Source of the DNA: Marivita hallyeonensis
GTDB taxonomy: Bacteria > Pseudomonadota > Alphaproteobacteria > Rhodobacterales > Rhodobacteraceae
NCBI RefSeq assembly: GCF_900129875.1
Contig: NZ_FQXC01000002.1
Location: forward strand, 620,001 to 684,000
DNA length: 64,000 nucleotides
Direction: 5' to 3'
Position 1 is the first letter of the stretch. Each line of letters starts with the position of its first letter. Under the pieces are notes generated by a model. The model ran no database searches and was not told the DNA's origin. It saw only the letters and a program-made list of their open reading frames with translations. This document shows, one piece after another, positions 1 through 8,197 of the stretch. Made by a program: the position numbers and the translations under genes.

Positions 1-413
1 TCATGCCGCTCGCGCAGGAAGCGGCGTTTGGGAGCGCCCTCGGCAAGAACGCCATCCATGTGCGCCGCATCGCGGTTGCGACGATAGCGGAAGGCCGCGT
101 CGCTTTCCCCGGCGCGCGGGCGCGGATATCCGGGATAGATGATCGACAGCTGTGCAGGATGCAGGTCGTCACGCGGACCGATCCTATCCACCAAAGGTCC
201 CGCGAGCGGAACGCCGTCAACAGCGCCCGTGGCGTCGGTGGGCAAGGCATCCACACCCACAAACCAAGTGCCTTCGCATTGAAGCCACCGGGTCTGCATC
301 GCTGAGTCCTGAGAAACCAGAACAGCCCGGCGCCGCGCGGCCTGCGCCCATCGGAAGGTCTCGGGGTGCCAGGGAAACCGGACATAGCCGCGAGCGGGCC
401 AGCCCGTCACCAT
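1..413 (-). CDS. Partial protein downstream of dusA, possibly Fe(II)/2OG-oxygenase-like
   Basis: Reading the minus strand from an ATG at 413 (five bases after the dusA stop) gives an uninterrupted frame of about 137 codons that leaves the window at position 1, so the C-terminus is missing. The visible part contains an Arg-rich stretch followed by AAHMDGVLAEG and KRRFLRERH. An H-x-D pair in this setting resembles Fe(II)/2-oxoglutarate-binding proteins, but this is a weak resemblance and no function is claimed. The very short gap suggests cotranscription with dusA. A GTG immediately after the ATG is an alternative start. Confidence 0.55.
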   Translation of the reverse strand, partial: MVTGWPARGYVRFPWHPETFRWAQAARRRAVLVSQDSAMQTRWLQCEGTWFVGVDALPTDATGAVDGVPLAGPLVDRIGPRDDLHPAQLSIIYPGYPRPRAGESDAAFRYRRNRDAAHMDGVLAEGAPKRRFLRERH

Positions 414-417
414 ACGC

Positions 418-1425
418 TCATCCGGCAATCCGGTCCGGGATCTGCATGGCCTCCAGCGCGCGCTCGATCAGGCCGAAATCCGCACCCGGGCGGGTCGCGT
501 GTTCCGACAACACGCGCCGCCATGCCCGTGCCCCCGGTTGCCCGGCAAACAGACCCAGCATGTGCCGCGTGATCTGGTGCAGCTTGCCGCCCCGCTGAAG
601 ATGCGCATCGATATAGGAACGCATCGCGTCAAGCACGTCATAACGCGTGTGAGAGGCTCGTTTCATTCCAAAAACGCGCTCATCCACTTCGGCGAGAACC
701 TCCCAAGGGTGATGGTATGCGGCGCGCCCGATCATGACACCGTCCATCCCGCGCGCCAGCAGATCTTCGGCCTGTGCCAATGTCTCGAGCCCACCGTTGA
801 TCGACATGCCAAGGCGCGGAAACTCCGATTTCATCCTCAGGACAAGATCGTAATCCAGCGGTGGGATATCCCTGTTCTCCTTCGGCGACAGACCCTGCAG
901 CCACGCTTTGCGCGCGTGGATGATGAGGTAGTCGCAGCCGGCGTCCGCGACCTGCCGGATGAACGCGGGCAGTGTTTCCTCGACCAGCTGGTCATCGACA
1001 CCGATCCGGCACTTCACAGTCACCGGCACGTCCACAGCGGCCTTCATCGCCGCCACACAGTCCGCCACGAGGGCGGGCGTCTTCATGAGTACCGCACCGA
1101 ATGTGCCGGATTGCACCCGGTCGGACGGACACCCCACGTTGAGATTGATCTCGTCATACCCCGCCGTCGCCCCCAACCGCGCCGCCTCTGCCAGTTCGCT
1201 GGGATCAGACCCACCGAGCTGCAGCGCGACAGGATGTTCATCCGCATCGAACTCCAACAAATGCACCGCCCCACCCCGCACCAAGGCAGGTGCCGTCACC
1301 ATCTCGGTGTAGAGCAAAGCCTGTCGACTGATCTGCCGGTGAAAGTACCGGCAATGGCGATCGGTCCAGTCCATCATAGGGGCAACGGCCAGGCGCGCCC
1401 CCTCGGTGGCTGCGTTCAAGGGCAT
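418..1425 (-). CDS. dusA: tRNA-dihydrouridine(20/20a) synthase DusA
   Basis: This FMN-dependent enzyme reduces uridine 20/20a in the D-loop of tRNA. The 335-residue product has normal family length. The FMN-barrel entry motif APMMDWTDRHCR is at residues 15-26, the catalytic-cysteine motif NVGCPS is around 96-101 (Cys99), and VTVKCRIG follows near 136. An AGGAGAC Shine-Dalgarno lies about nine bases before the ATG, and a TATGGT -10-like element sits at 1475-1480 on the minus strand. Its first 20 codons are the sequence repeated at the island boundaries further right, so this gene is the target and anchor of the island array. The gene itself is intact. Confidence 0.96.
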   Translation of the reverse strand: MPLNAATEGARLAVAPMMDWTDRHCRYFHRQISRQALLYTEMVTAPALVRGGAVHLLEFDADEHPVALQLGGSDPSELAEAARLGATAGYDEINLNVGCPSDRVQSGTFGAVLMKTPALVADCVAAMKAAVDVPVTVKCRIGVDDQLVEETLPAFIRQVADAGCDYLIIHARKAWLQGLSPKENRDIPPLDYDLVLRMKSEFPRLGMSINGGLETLAQAEDLLARGMDGVMIGRAAYHHPWEVLAEVDERVFGMKRASHTRYDVLDAMRSYIDAHLQRGGKLHQITRHMLGLFAGQPGARAWRRVLSEHATRPGADFGLIERALEAMQIPDRIAG

Positions 1426-1560
1426 TCAACGGTCTCCTCGGGTCCGCCAGCACTAGGACGGAACCTTGGCGCACACCATACGCACACGAAAGATGATCTG
1501 CCACCCTGCCCCGCGCAAAGACAAGCGAACGGCGGAGATTGCGCGTGGTCTGAAGAGGAG
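1370..1560 (-). repeat. dusA 5' end plus promoter: intact copy of the boundary repeat (copy A)
   Basis: This stretch contains the first codons of dusA, its ribosome-binding site, a conserved -10-like TATGGT and a farther upstream block with the sequence GCAAAGACA. The same order of blocks appears near 13.0, 15.5, 23.6 and 43.8 kb. Here the N-terminal reading continues as APMMDWTDRHC into a complete gene; in the other copies it breaks after PMMD/PMID. I read it as the junction between reconstituted dusA and the left end of island 1. Confidence 0.75.
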
Positions 1561-1700
1561 CAAAGGTAGTGGTTAACTTGGCGGGTCTGCCCGTTCCTCC
1601 AACGGCGCAAACAGATTCTGGCGACCGTTTCCGCCAACTATCTCAATCTCTTCGGTCCCGTCCTGACGGGCTCTCAATGAACTGGCGCGTTACGGCATGT

Positions 1701-2525
1701 CTAAAGGACCCCCAGAAATCGAACCGCCACCAGCACAAGGAACAGTCCGAAGAGTTGCTTCATGCGCCGATCGCTGAGGCCATGAGCAATCCGGGCACCT
1801 ACCGGTGCAAGCCAGACAGCAATGGGCATAATGAACATGAACCCGAGCAAGTTTAGATATCCCAACGACGCGATCGGGCGACCGGCGACCCCAAGCCCTG
1901 TGACCACGTAGATCGCCAATCCCGGCAATCCGATCAGAAGACCGAGGCCTGCCGAGGTTGCGATTGCCTGATGAAGGCTGCGGCCGAACAGCGTCATGAA
2001 CACATTGTTGATGTTCCCGCCGCCGATCCCAATCAGCGCGGACAGAAAACCGATAAGAAAGCCGATTACTCCTCGCCAGGGCTGTCCGGGCAGGTCGTCG
2101 GCCAGGCGCACTGCGTCGCTGCCCAAAAGCATTTTTGCCGCAATCGCCAGCGCGATCACTGCAAAAACGAGGCGCAGCATTTCGCCCGAGGCGTTCGAGA
2201 CAATGAAACCTGCGGAAAGGACGCCCAATGGCACAAGCAACACCCATTGGCGCAACAGTCTAAGATCGGGCGCGCCCTTTGCTGCGTGGGCCCGAAACGA
2301 AGTCAAAGCCGTCGGCAAAATGATCGCAAAAGAGGTTCCGATCGACATATGGGTCCGGACCGAGGGATCGACGCCCATAAACCCGAAGAGCTCGTAGAGC
2401 ACGGGGACGAGAACCGCCCCGCCCCCTATGCCGAAAAGCCCCGCGAGGATGCCCGACAAGGCACCCGCCATAGCCGCCAGGACCGCGGCTACGCCGAGCG
2501 CATGAAGACTCCAGACCGCTTCCAT
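1701..2525 (-). CDS. TauE/SafE family anion (sulfite/organosulfur) exporter-like membrane protein
   Basis: A polytopic membrane protein of about 274 residues. It has the two internal Gly-rich signatures typical of TauE/SafE (DUF81) permeases: LFGIGGGAVLVPVLYEL in the first half and GIGGGNINNVFM in the second. Members export sulfite, sulfoacetate or related anions, or import small carbon compounds. The longest frame starts at 2621 but would overlap the upstream hydrolase, so the ATG at 2525 (MEAVWSLHALG), 28 bases after that gene's stop, is preferred. It is the last gene of the minus-strand catabolic operon that begins near 8046. Substrate is inferred from family and context only. Confidence 0.85.
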   Translation of the reverse strand: MEAVWSLHALGVAAVLAAMAGALSGILAGLFGIGGGAVLVPVLYELFGFMGVDPSVRTHMSIGTSFAIILPTALTSFRAHAAKGAPDLRLLRQWVLLVPLGVLSAGFIVSNASGEMLRLVFAVIALAIAAKMLLGSDAVRLADDLPGQPWRGVIGFLIGFLSALIGIGGGNINNVFMTLFGRSLHQAIATSAGLGLLIGLPGLAIYVVTGLGVAGRPIASLGYLNLLGFMFIMPIAVWLAPVGARIAHGLSDRRMKQLFGLFLVLVAVRFLGVL

Positions 2526-2553
2526 ACCGGTGTCGTCTGTGCCGAAGTCCGGA

Positions 2554-3240
2554 CTAGGCCACAACCACAGAGAGATCGCCCACACTGTCGATATGGCCTT
2601 CAAGACGGTCCCCACGCTCAACAGGACCGACCCCGGCAGGCGTACCGGCCATGATCAGATCACCTGCGCCGAGCGTGAAGTGTTCCGAGAGGTAGGCGAT
2701 CATCTCGGGCGTTTTCCAGATCATCTGGTTCAGGTCACCGCTTTGCCGCAACGCGCCATTGACTTTCAGGGTGATGGCCCCTTCGGACGGATGCCCGATC
2801 TCGGAGGCCGGGCGAATGGGAGTCATCGGAGCTGAGTGCTCGAACGCCTTTCCGATCTCCCAGGGACGCCCCATTTTCTTCGCTTCGCCCTGAAGATCTC
2901 TGCGGGTCATATCAAGGCCGACACCGTAGCCCCAGACATGGTCGAGCGCAGCCTCCAGAGGTATGTCGCTCCCCCCCTGCCCCAGCGCAACGACAAGCTC
3001 GATCTCATGGTGCACGTCGTTTGATTTCGGGGGATAGGGAAAGGTGCCGGACAGATCGATGTTGTCGGGGTTCTTCTGGAAAAAGAAGGGAGGTTCTCGA
3101 TCGGGATCGTGCCCCATCTCCACGGCATGAGCGGCAAAGTTGCGGCCGATGCAGTAGATCCGGCGCACTGGAAACAACTGGTCGGATCCTTGAATGGGCA
3201 GAGTGGTGACGAAGGGTGTGGGAATGGCGTGAGCGTTCAT
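2554..3240 (-). CDS. Fumarylacetoacetate hydrolase (FAH) family protein, fumarylpyruvate hydrolase-like
   Basis: A 228-residue single FAH domain, the length of FAHD1/NagK-type acylpyruvate hydrolases. It contains YCIGRNFAAHAVEMG near the N-terminus, the metal-binding acid cluster HHEIELVV, VGLDMTRRD and the C-terminal LGAGDLIMAGTPAGVG. Such enzymes use Mg2+/Mn2+ to hydrolyse C-C bonds in acylpyruvates such as fumarylpyruvate, or decarboxylate related oxo acids. The open frame runs to 3597, but the family alignment begins at the ATG at 3240 (MNAHAIPTP). It lies 61 bases downstream of the dehydrogenase gene and belongs to the same operon. The exact substrate cannot be told from sequence. Confidence 0.88.
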   Translation of the reverse strand: MNAHAIPTPFVTTLPIQGSDQLFPVRRIYCIGRNFAAHAVEMGHDPDREPPFFFQKNPDNIDLSGTFPYPPKSNDVHHEIELVVALGQGGSDIPLEAALDHVWGYGVGLDMTRRDLQGEAKKMGRPWEIGKAFEHSAPMTPIRPASEIGHPSEGAITLKVNGALRQSGDLNQMIWKTPEMIAYLSEHFTLGAGDLIMAGTPAGVGPVERGDRLEGHIDSVGDLSVVVA

Positions 3241-3301
3241 GCTTTCTGTCCTGTCATGTGTCGGTGTGCCGACAACGTCGGCGCTTTCTTTGGATAGCGG
3301 G

Positions 3302-4357
3302 TCAGGTTGGTGGCGGAACTCCGACTTCGGACGCGATTTTGTCGAGTTCTGCCCGAAGCTTGGGATGTAGGGCAATACCGTCGGTCTCGACGGACTTGCG
3401 TCTTTCGGATTTTCCGTCGCCGGGCAGCCGCACGGCCGGATGGTCCGGCAGAGGCGCGACATCGCGCATCTGATTGAAAATCCGTTCGACTGATGACTCG
3501 AACAGGTCAGGGTCGACGAAGGCCGATATGTCGATTGCGGCCACGAACTGTCCTGTATTGCTGGACTTTTCAGGATGCTTGGTGAAGTCCACCACATCCG
3601 ATCCGAATGCGGCGCCGTTCAGAGTACCGGCCAGCAGCCCGATCGCCACGGATAGCCCAAAGCCCTTCGGCCCGCCGATGGGCAGGAGAAACCCCTCGTC
3701 CTTGCGCTGTGGGTCGGTGAGCGGGCGACCATCACGACCGACCATCCATCCCTCCGGCATTTGTTCGCCGCGCTGGGCGAGTGTCTTGATCTTGCCCATG
3801 GCCGCGACAGTGGTCGCCATGTCGAGGATGAATGGATCCACGCTGCTGCTTGGCGCCCCGACCGCGATGGGATTTGTCCCGAGCAGAAGCTCGGTCCCGC
3901 CAAAGGGCGGCACGTGATTGGCGCTTCCCACTGCGGCGCATAGGCCGATCATCCCGACCTCGGTCTGCGGCCGGACATAAAGCGCCGCGGGTCCCGCATG
4001 GTTGCCACGTCGTATCCCGACCCAACCGATACCCGCCGAGCGCGCCTTGTTCATCGCCAGGTCACAGGCCGCCATCATCGCAAGATGCCCCAGCCCGTCG
4101 TCGCCGTCGATCAGCGCTGTGGCGTCACGTTCGGCGACGACGCGAATGTCGGGCGTCGGATTGCAGCCGCCTTCTCGCAGCCGGGCAACGTATTGCCGCA
4201 GCCGAAACACGCCGTGCGTGTCGTAGCCATATGCGTCCGCCTCTACCATGAGCCCGGCCACCTTTGCCGCATCCGTATCGGGCACACCCAGCGACCGGAA
4301 GACGTTTGACGCAAAGCCGCGAAGCGCTTCGGGCGAAGTGTTCACCGCCTCAGGCAT
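3302..4357 (-). CDS. Ldh family oxidoreductase (type 2 malate/L-lactate/sulfolactate dehydrogenase)
   Basis: A 351-residue NAD(P)-dependent dehydrogenase of the YlbC/ComC/Mdh2 fold. The family catalytic His region DAYGYDTHGVFRL is at residues 41-53, with RRGNHAGPAALY near 115 and GGPKGFGLS further on. The family oxidises or reduces 2-hydroxy acids including malate, lactate, ureidoglycolate and (R)-sulfolactate. The start overlaps the end of the ABC permease gene by eight bases, implying translational coupling. Together with a sulfonate-type ABC system and a TauE-like exporter, a sulfonated hydroxy acid is a possible substrate. That is inference; a plain hydroxy acid is equally possible. Confidence 0.9.
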   Translation of the reverse strand: MPEAVNTSPEALRGFASNVFRSLGVPDTDAAKVAGLMVEADAYGYDTHGVFRLRQYVARLREGGCNPTPDIRVVAERDATALIDGDDGLGHLAMMAACDLAMNKARSAGIGWVGIRRGNHAGPAALYVRPQTEVGMIGLCAAVGSANHVPPFGGTELLLGTNPIAVGAPSSSVDPFILDMATTVAAMGKIKTLAQRGEQMPEGWMVGRDGRPLTDPQRKDEGFLLPIGGPKGFGLSVAIGLLAGTLNGAAFGSDVVDFTKHPEKSSNTGQFVAAIDISAFVDPDLFESSVERIFNQMRDVAPLPDHPAVRLPGDGKSERRKSVETDGIALHPKLRAELDKIASEVGVPPPT

Positions 4358-5216
4358 CGCCGGCCCCTACGCGTTCCTTGTGCCAGAACACAACCTTGCG
4401 CTGCGTCCAGGAGACCGCTGCGAAGACGGCCAGTCCGACGAGGCTCAGGTAGAGGATGAGCGAGAAGACGCGTGGCGTGTTCAGCTGAGACGCGGCCACG
4501 CGGATGAGTTCGCCGAAGCCCTTGCCGCCGCCGAGAAACTCGCCGGTGATCGCGCCGGCCATGACACCCACGGCGCCGATCTTGAGACCTGTGAAAACTT
4601 GCGGCAACCCGGTCGGCAGCTTCATCTTGATCAGAGTCTGCATCCGGCTCGCGCCCATTGTCTTGAAGAGCATCCGCGCGTTTTCGTCGGCGGAATGAAG
4701 GCCCGCCGCCGTGCCCACGACGATGGGAAATGTCGCGATGAATGCCGCAAGCGCGACCTTGGACTCGATGCCGAATCCCAGCCAGGCCACAAAGAGTGGC
4801 GCGAAGGCGACCTTCGGCATGGTATCGATGGCGACGAGATAGGGCATCACGGCCTTTTCGCCGAAGGCTGTCTCGCCGACGAGAACACCGAGCGAAAACC
4901 CGATCGCGATGGCGAGTGCGAAGCCGTAAATCACCTCTTGGATCGTGATCCAAAGCGCGCCCAGCATGTACCCGCCGGTCAACAGGTTCTTTCCGACGAA
5001 GATCATGTCGTTCAAGGTCTCCATCGGGGTTGGAAGGATGATCGGCGACACAAGCTCCAGCGCGGTGACAAGCTGCCAGCTGCCGATGAAGACCACGAAG
5101 ACAAAACTCATCGCCAGCCAGCGCGGAACGGCATCGATAAACGCGATCTCCTGTTTCCAAACCGTATCCTGGACGGTTTCGAAATCCCCCGGGCTATTCG
5201 TCTGAAACTCGGTCAC
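4350..5216 (-). CDS. ABC transporter permease, SsuC/TauC-like
   Basis: A 288-residue inner-membrane permease of the nitrate/sulfonate/taurine importer family, with about six hydrophobic segments and the loop LGGGKGFGELI typical of the BPD_transp_1 domain. It overlaps the ATPase gene by four bases at its start and the Ldh gene at its end. With the adjacent ATPase and NMT1-like binding protein it forms a complete importer. It is the membrane channel of the operon divergently placed from the GntR regulator. Confidence 0.93.
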   Translation of the reverse strand: MTEFQTNSPGDFETVQDTVWKQEIAFIDAVPRWLAMSFVFVVFIGSWQLVTALELVSPIILPTPMETLNDMIFVGKNLLTGGYMLGALWITIQEVIYGFALAIAIGFSLGVLVGETAFGEKAVMPYLVAIDTMPKVAFAPLFVAWLGFGIESKVALAAFIATFPIVVGTAAGLHSADENARMLFKTMGASRMQTLIKMKLPTGLPQVFTGLKIGAVGVMAGAITGEFLGGGKGFGELIRVAASQLNTPRVFSLILYLSLVGLAVFAAVSWTQRKVVFWHKERVGAGDA

Positions 5217-6022
5217 ATGTCCTCTCCCTTATCGAGAAGGCCGCGGATATAGTCGACGATCTCGCCAAATTTCGGCGTGGTCATCATGTCGAGTGTGCGC
5301 GGCCGCGGCAGGTCGACCTCGACAATCTCGGCGATACGGCCCGGACGCGGCTTCATCACGACGATCTCATCAGAGAGGATTACGGCTTCCTGAATCGAGT
5401 GCGTGACCAGAAAAGCCGTCGCATTCTGCTCGCGGCAGATGCGCTGAAGCTCCATGTTCATCATGTCGCGCGACAGCTCGTCCAGCGCGCTGAAAGGTTC
5501 GTCGAGCAGAAGGACCGCGGGTTCGGTGATGAGCATCCTGCAGATCGAGGCGCGTTGTGCCATCCCACCGGAAAGCTCGTTCGGGTAGACGTTTTCGAAG
5601 CCCTTGAGCCCCACGACATCCAGAAGTTGGTGCGCTTTTTCCACCGCTTTCTTCGCGGCGGCCTTTCCGTCACGGATCTCGATTGGCAGCACGATGTTTT
5701 CGACTGCCGTCTTCCAGGGAAAAAGCGTCGCCTGCTGGAACATCATTCCGATGTCGCGTCGGGGGCCTGTAACCGGCACGCCCTGCAGAACCACCCGGCC
5801 CTTCGTGGGCGGAATGAGCCCCGCCATGATCTTCAACAGAGTGGATTTTCCGCAGCCGCTGGACCCGATGACAGAGGTAAAGCTGCCCTTGCGAAGCGTC
5901 AGGCTGACGTCTTCAAGCGCCACCACAGCGTTGCGCGCATAGGTCTTGCTGACATGGGCCAGATCGTAGACCGGTGCGCCAACTGGCGCACCGGAGTATT
6001 CTAAGGCGACGGCCGGTTTCAT
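5213..6022 (-). CDS. ABC transporter ATP-binding protein, SsuB/TauB-like
   Basis: A 269-residue ATPase with all motifs in order: Walker A GSSGCGKST, Q-loop MMFQQATLFPW, signature ELSGGMAQRAS, Walker B VLLLDEPFSALDE and switch His in LVTHSIQEA. The layout is that of nitrate/sulfonate/taurine importer ATPases. The ATG overlaps the stop of the binding-protein gene by four bases and the gene ends overlapping the permease, so the three transporter genes are translationally coupled. Confidence 0.94.
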   Translation of the reverse strand: MKPAVALEYSGAPVGAPVYDLAHVSKTYARNAVVALEDVSLTLRKGSFTSVIGSSGCGKSTLLKIMAGLIPPTKGRVVLQGVPVTGPRRDIGMMFQQATLFPWKTAVENIVLPIEIRDGKAAAKKAVEKAHQLLDVVGLKGFENVYPNELSGGMAQRASICRMLITEPAVLLLDEPFSALDELSRDMMNMELQRICREQNATAFLVTHSIQEAVILSDEIVVMKPRPGRIAEIVEVDLPRPRTLDMMTTPKFGEIVDYIRGLLDKGEDM

Positions 6023-7047
6023 TCGCCGACAGCCGCGTTGCCGATTTCGGCGAACTCGTTGGTCCAGGCCGCGCTCAGGTCGTCGAGGGGACCGGAGATT
6101 TCACCGCCCTTGACGAGAGCGTCTTCCCATTCCTTCCAAACTTCGGCGGGATACCAACCCAAGTGCTTGGAGTCGTCGGTCGGGATTGTCTTCGAACGCA
6201 CCGCGTCAAACAGCGCGGACTGGAACTCCTTGTCCTCCCCCTCCTGCGGGTTGCCGGCCGCCAGATGTGCGAGGACCGCCTCGCGATTGGCGTCGTCCAG
6301 TGCGAAGGCATGACCCTTTGCGAAGGCCCGGCTCCATGCCTCGACCAAGTCGCGATCGTTCTCGATCGTCTCGGCCATTGTCGCGATGCCGTTGCCGAAG
6401 AAGCGGCCGAACTCTACCGGGGTGATGTCCCTTACGGCCATCCCGCGCTGGTTGAGGATCGCTGTGTCCGCAGTCGATGACGAGTAGGCGGCGATTTCAC
6501 CATTCATGAAGGCCGCCGTTGCCGGACCGCCGTCGCCCACGGTGAGAAACTCGAAGTCCGCTCCTTCGGACATGTTCGCACCGGTCATCACATTTCGTGC
6601 GAAGCCCACTTCGGCACCATCGGCGGTGCCGGTGCCGATGACCTTGCCTTTCAGCTCCTCGACCGACTGGATCTCGGAATCTTGCGGAACCGCGATGCCA
6701 AAGTTGCTTCGTGCTGCGACGTTATAGATGTGTACGGCGTCGACACCGCGCGACCGTGCGGCAAGGAGCGGCCCCGGCCCGGGACGTCCGAAATGCGCCT
6801 GACCGGCGGAGAGCGCCTGAAGCACCGCGCCGGAGCCGTTGATGGCCTCGACAGTGACGTTCAGCCCTTCCTCCTCGAAGTATCCTTCGCCGATGGCGAC
6901 GAAAACGGGAAACGAGTTGATAGCCGAAGGGCTCGGCTGAACGAAGGTGATGTCGCGCAGATCTTGCGCCGTTGCAGCGCCGCCGAGCAGCCCGAGTGCC
7001 GAAACGGATGCAAGCGCAGCGGCGGCGAATGTTCTCCTGGTGATCAT
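6019..7047 (-). CDS. NMT1/SsuA-like periplasmic substrate-binding protein of ABC transporter
   Basis: A 342-residue secreted protein with an N-terminal export signal beginning MITRRTFAAAALASV and a likely cleavage after ATAQD; the RRTF motif suggests possible Tat export. The mature part has the NMT1/SsuA arrangement, with FPVFVAIGEGYFEEEGLNV and later KVIGTGTADGAEVGF. It captures an unidentified small organic solute for the adjacent permease and ATPase. It follows the second FAH gene by about 60 bases. Confidence 0.92.
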   Translation of the reverse strand: MITRRTFAAAALASVSALGLLGGAATAQDLRDITFVQPSPSAINSFPVFVAIGEGYFEEEGLNVTVEAINGSGAVLQALSAGQAHFGRPGPGPLLAARSRGVDAVHIYNVAARSNFGIAVPQDSEIQSVEELKGKVIGTGTADGAEVGFARNVMTGANMSEGADFEFLTVGDGGPATAAFMNGEIAAYSSSTADTAILNQRGMAVRDITPVEFGRFFGNGIATMAETIENDRDLVEAWSRAFAKGHAFALDDANREAVLAHLAAGNPQEGEDKEFQSALFDAVRSKTIPTDDSKHLGWYPAEVWKEWEDALVKGGEISGPLDDLSAAWTNEFAEIGNAAVGE

Positions 7048-7107
7048 GGTAGTCTCTCCTCCCTTGAAACTGTCACGCTTGCGGTCCGCTCAGGCGACCG
7101 CAGGCGA

Positions 7108-8046
7108 TTAGATGGCGCGCACCGTGTTGCGGAGTTCGCCGATGCCGGAAATGCTGCAGATGATAAGGTCGCCGTCCTTGAGGAACCGGGGCGGTTCCAT
7201 CGCGTAGCCGACGCCCGATGGAGTCCCGGTCGCGATGATGTCGCCGGGCTCCAGGGTCATGCCTTCGGACAGCGACGCGATCAGCGTCGGGATGTCGAAG
7301 ATCATCTGTGATGTGGTCCCGTCCTGGCGGGTTTCGCCGTTGACGCTCAGACCGATGGATAGATTGTGCGGGTCTTCGATTTCGTCGTCGGTCACGATGC
7401 ACGGCCCGACCGGGCAAGACCCGTCCATGCCCTTGCCCTTGAAGTACTGTCCGCCGTGCCGGCGCTGAATATCGCGCGCCGAGATGTCGTTTACGATCGT
7501 ATACCCGAACACATGATCCATCGCCTCGGCCTTCGGGATATTGCGGCCCGGCTTCCCGATGACGACCGCGAGTTCGACCTCGTAGTCAATCGACTCTGAG
7601 ACGGACGGGAAGATCAACGTGTCCCCGTCCGGCGGTACGATCGAGGTGGGCGGTTTGGTAAAGAAAACCGGGTACTCCGTGACTCCGACGTTCTGGTTCT
7701 GCGCGCGATCGCCTTCCGCGATGTGTTCGGCGTAGTTCCGACCGACACAGAAGACGTTCTTGTGCGGCTTCGGGATGGGGGCCACAAGTGCAGCTCCCTC
7801 GCTGGCAAGACATCCGTTCAGCCGGCCTGCCGACGCCAGATCGTGAAGCCGCCGGCAGGTTGCCAGGGCAGATCCGGAGTCCTGAATGACTTCGAGGAGG
7901 CTTCCCGGAAGCTGGCTTCCCTGGTCTACGAGACCCAAGTCAACTGCGCGTTCGAGCGCACACCGGAAATCCAGAATGCCCTTATCCATAAGGGCTCCGA
8001 TGCGCTGATGGTCATGTTGCCGATCTTCGAAGGTAACCAACTTCAT
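7108..8046 (-). CDS. Fumarylacetoacetate hydrolase family protein (larger, two-part form)
   Basis: A 313-residue FAH-family enzyme with a roughly 100-residue N-terminal region before the catalytic domain. The domain shows NVFCVGRNYAEHIAEGDR, the metal-binding block IDYEVELAVVIGK, and LEPGDIIATGTPSGVGYAM. This longer type includes ureidoglycolate lyase-like, 2-hydroxyhepta-2,4-diene-1,7-dioate isomerase-like and 2,4-dioxopentanoate hydrolase-like proteins. The start at 8046 (MKLVTFEDRQ) matches the usual N-terminus; an in-frame ATG at 8094 is less likely. It is the first gene of the minus-strand operon and faces the GntR regulator across 151 bases. Two different FAH genes in one operon suggest successive hydrolytic or decarboxylating steps. 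Confidence 0.9.
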   Translation of the reverse strand: MKLVTFEDRQHDHQRIGALMDKGILDFRCALERAVDLGLVDQGSQLPGSLLEVIQDSGSALATCRRLHDLASAGRLNGCLASEGAALVAPIPKPHKNVFCVGRNYAEHIAEGDRAQNQNVGVTEYPVFFTKPPTSIVPPDGDTLIFPSVSESIDYEVELAVVIGKPGRNIPKAEAMDHVFGYTIVNDISARDIQRRHGGQYFKGKGMDGSCPVGPCIVTDDEIEDPHNLSIGLSVNGETRQDGTTSQMIFDIPTLIASLSEGMTLEPGDIIATGTPSGVGYAMEPPRFLKDGDLIICSISGIGELRNTVRAI

Positions 8047-8120
8047 CGCATGCAGGCCTTTCGTATCTTCATCGGGATCCGGCACCGCTCCCACGGCTGA
8101 CCGAGCCCCAACGATTCGGG

Positions 8121-8148
8121 TTATCTTTTATCGATTATCTGTTATAAA
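8121..8148. promoter_or_regulatory. Four tandem 7-bp repeats (TTATCNN) in the GntR/operon divergent promoter
   Basis: In an AT-rich patch between the divergent FAH and gntR-type genes, the heptads TTATCTT, TTATCGA, TTATCTG and TTATAAA follow each other without gaps. The surrounding DNA is GC-rich, so this is probably the promoter/operator area, and the GntR protein next door is the obvious candidate ligand. A seven-base period is unusual for GntR operators, which are normally short inverted repeats. Confidence 0.45.
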
Positions 8149-8197
8149 AAACTTTCAGTAAGTCGATTTTCGCAACCAATGAGGGAATTGGTCGGGA

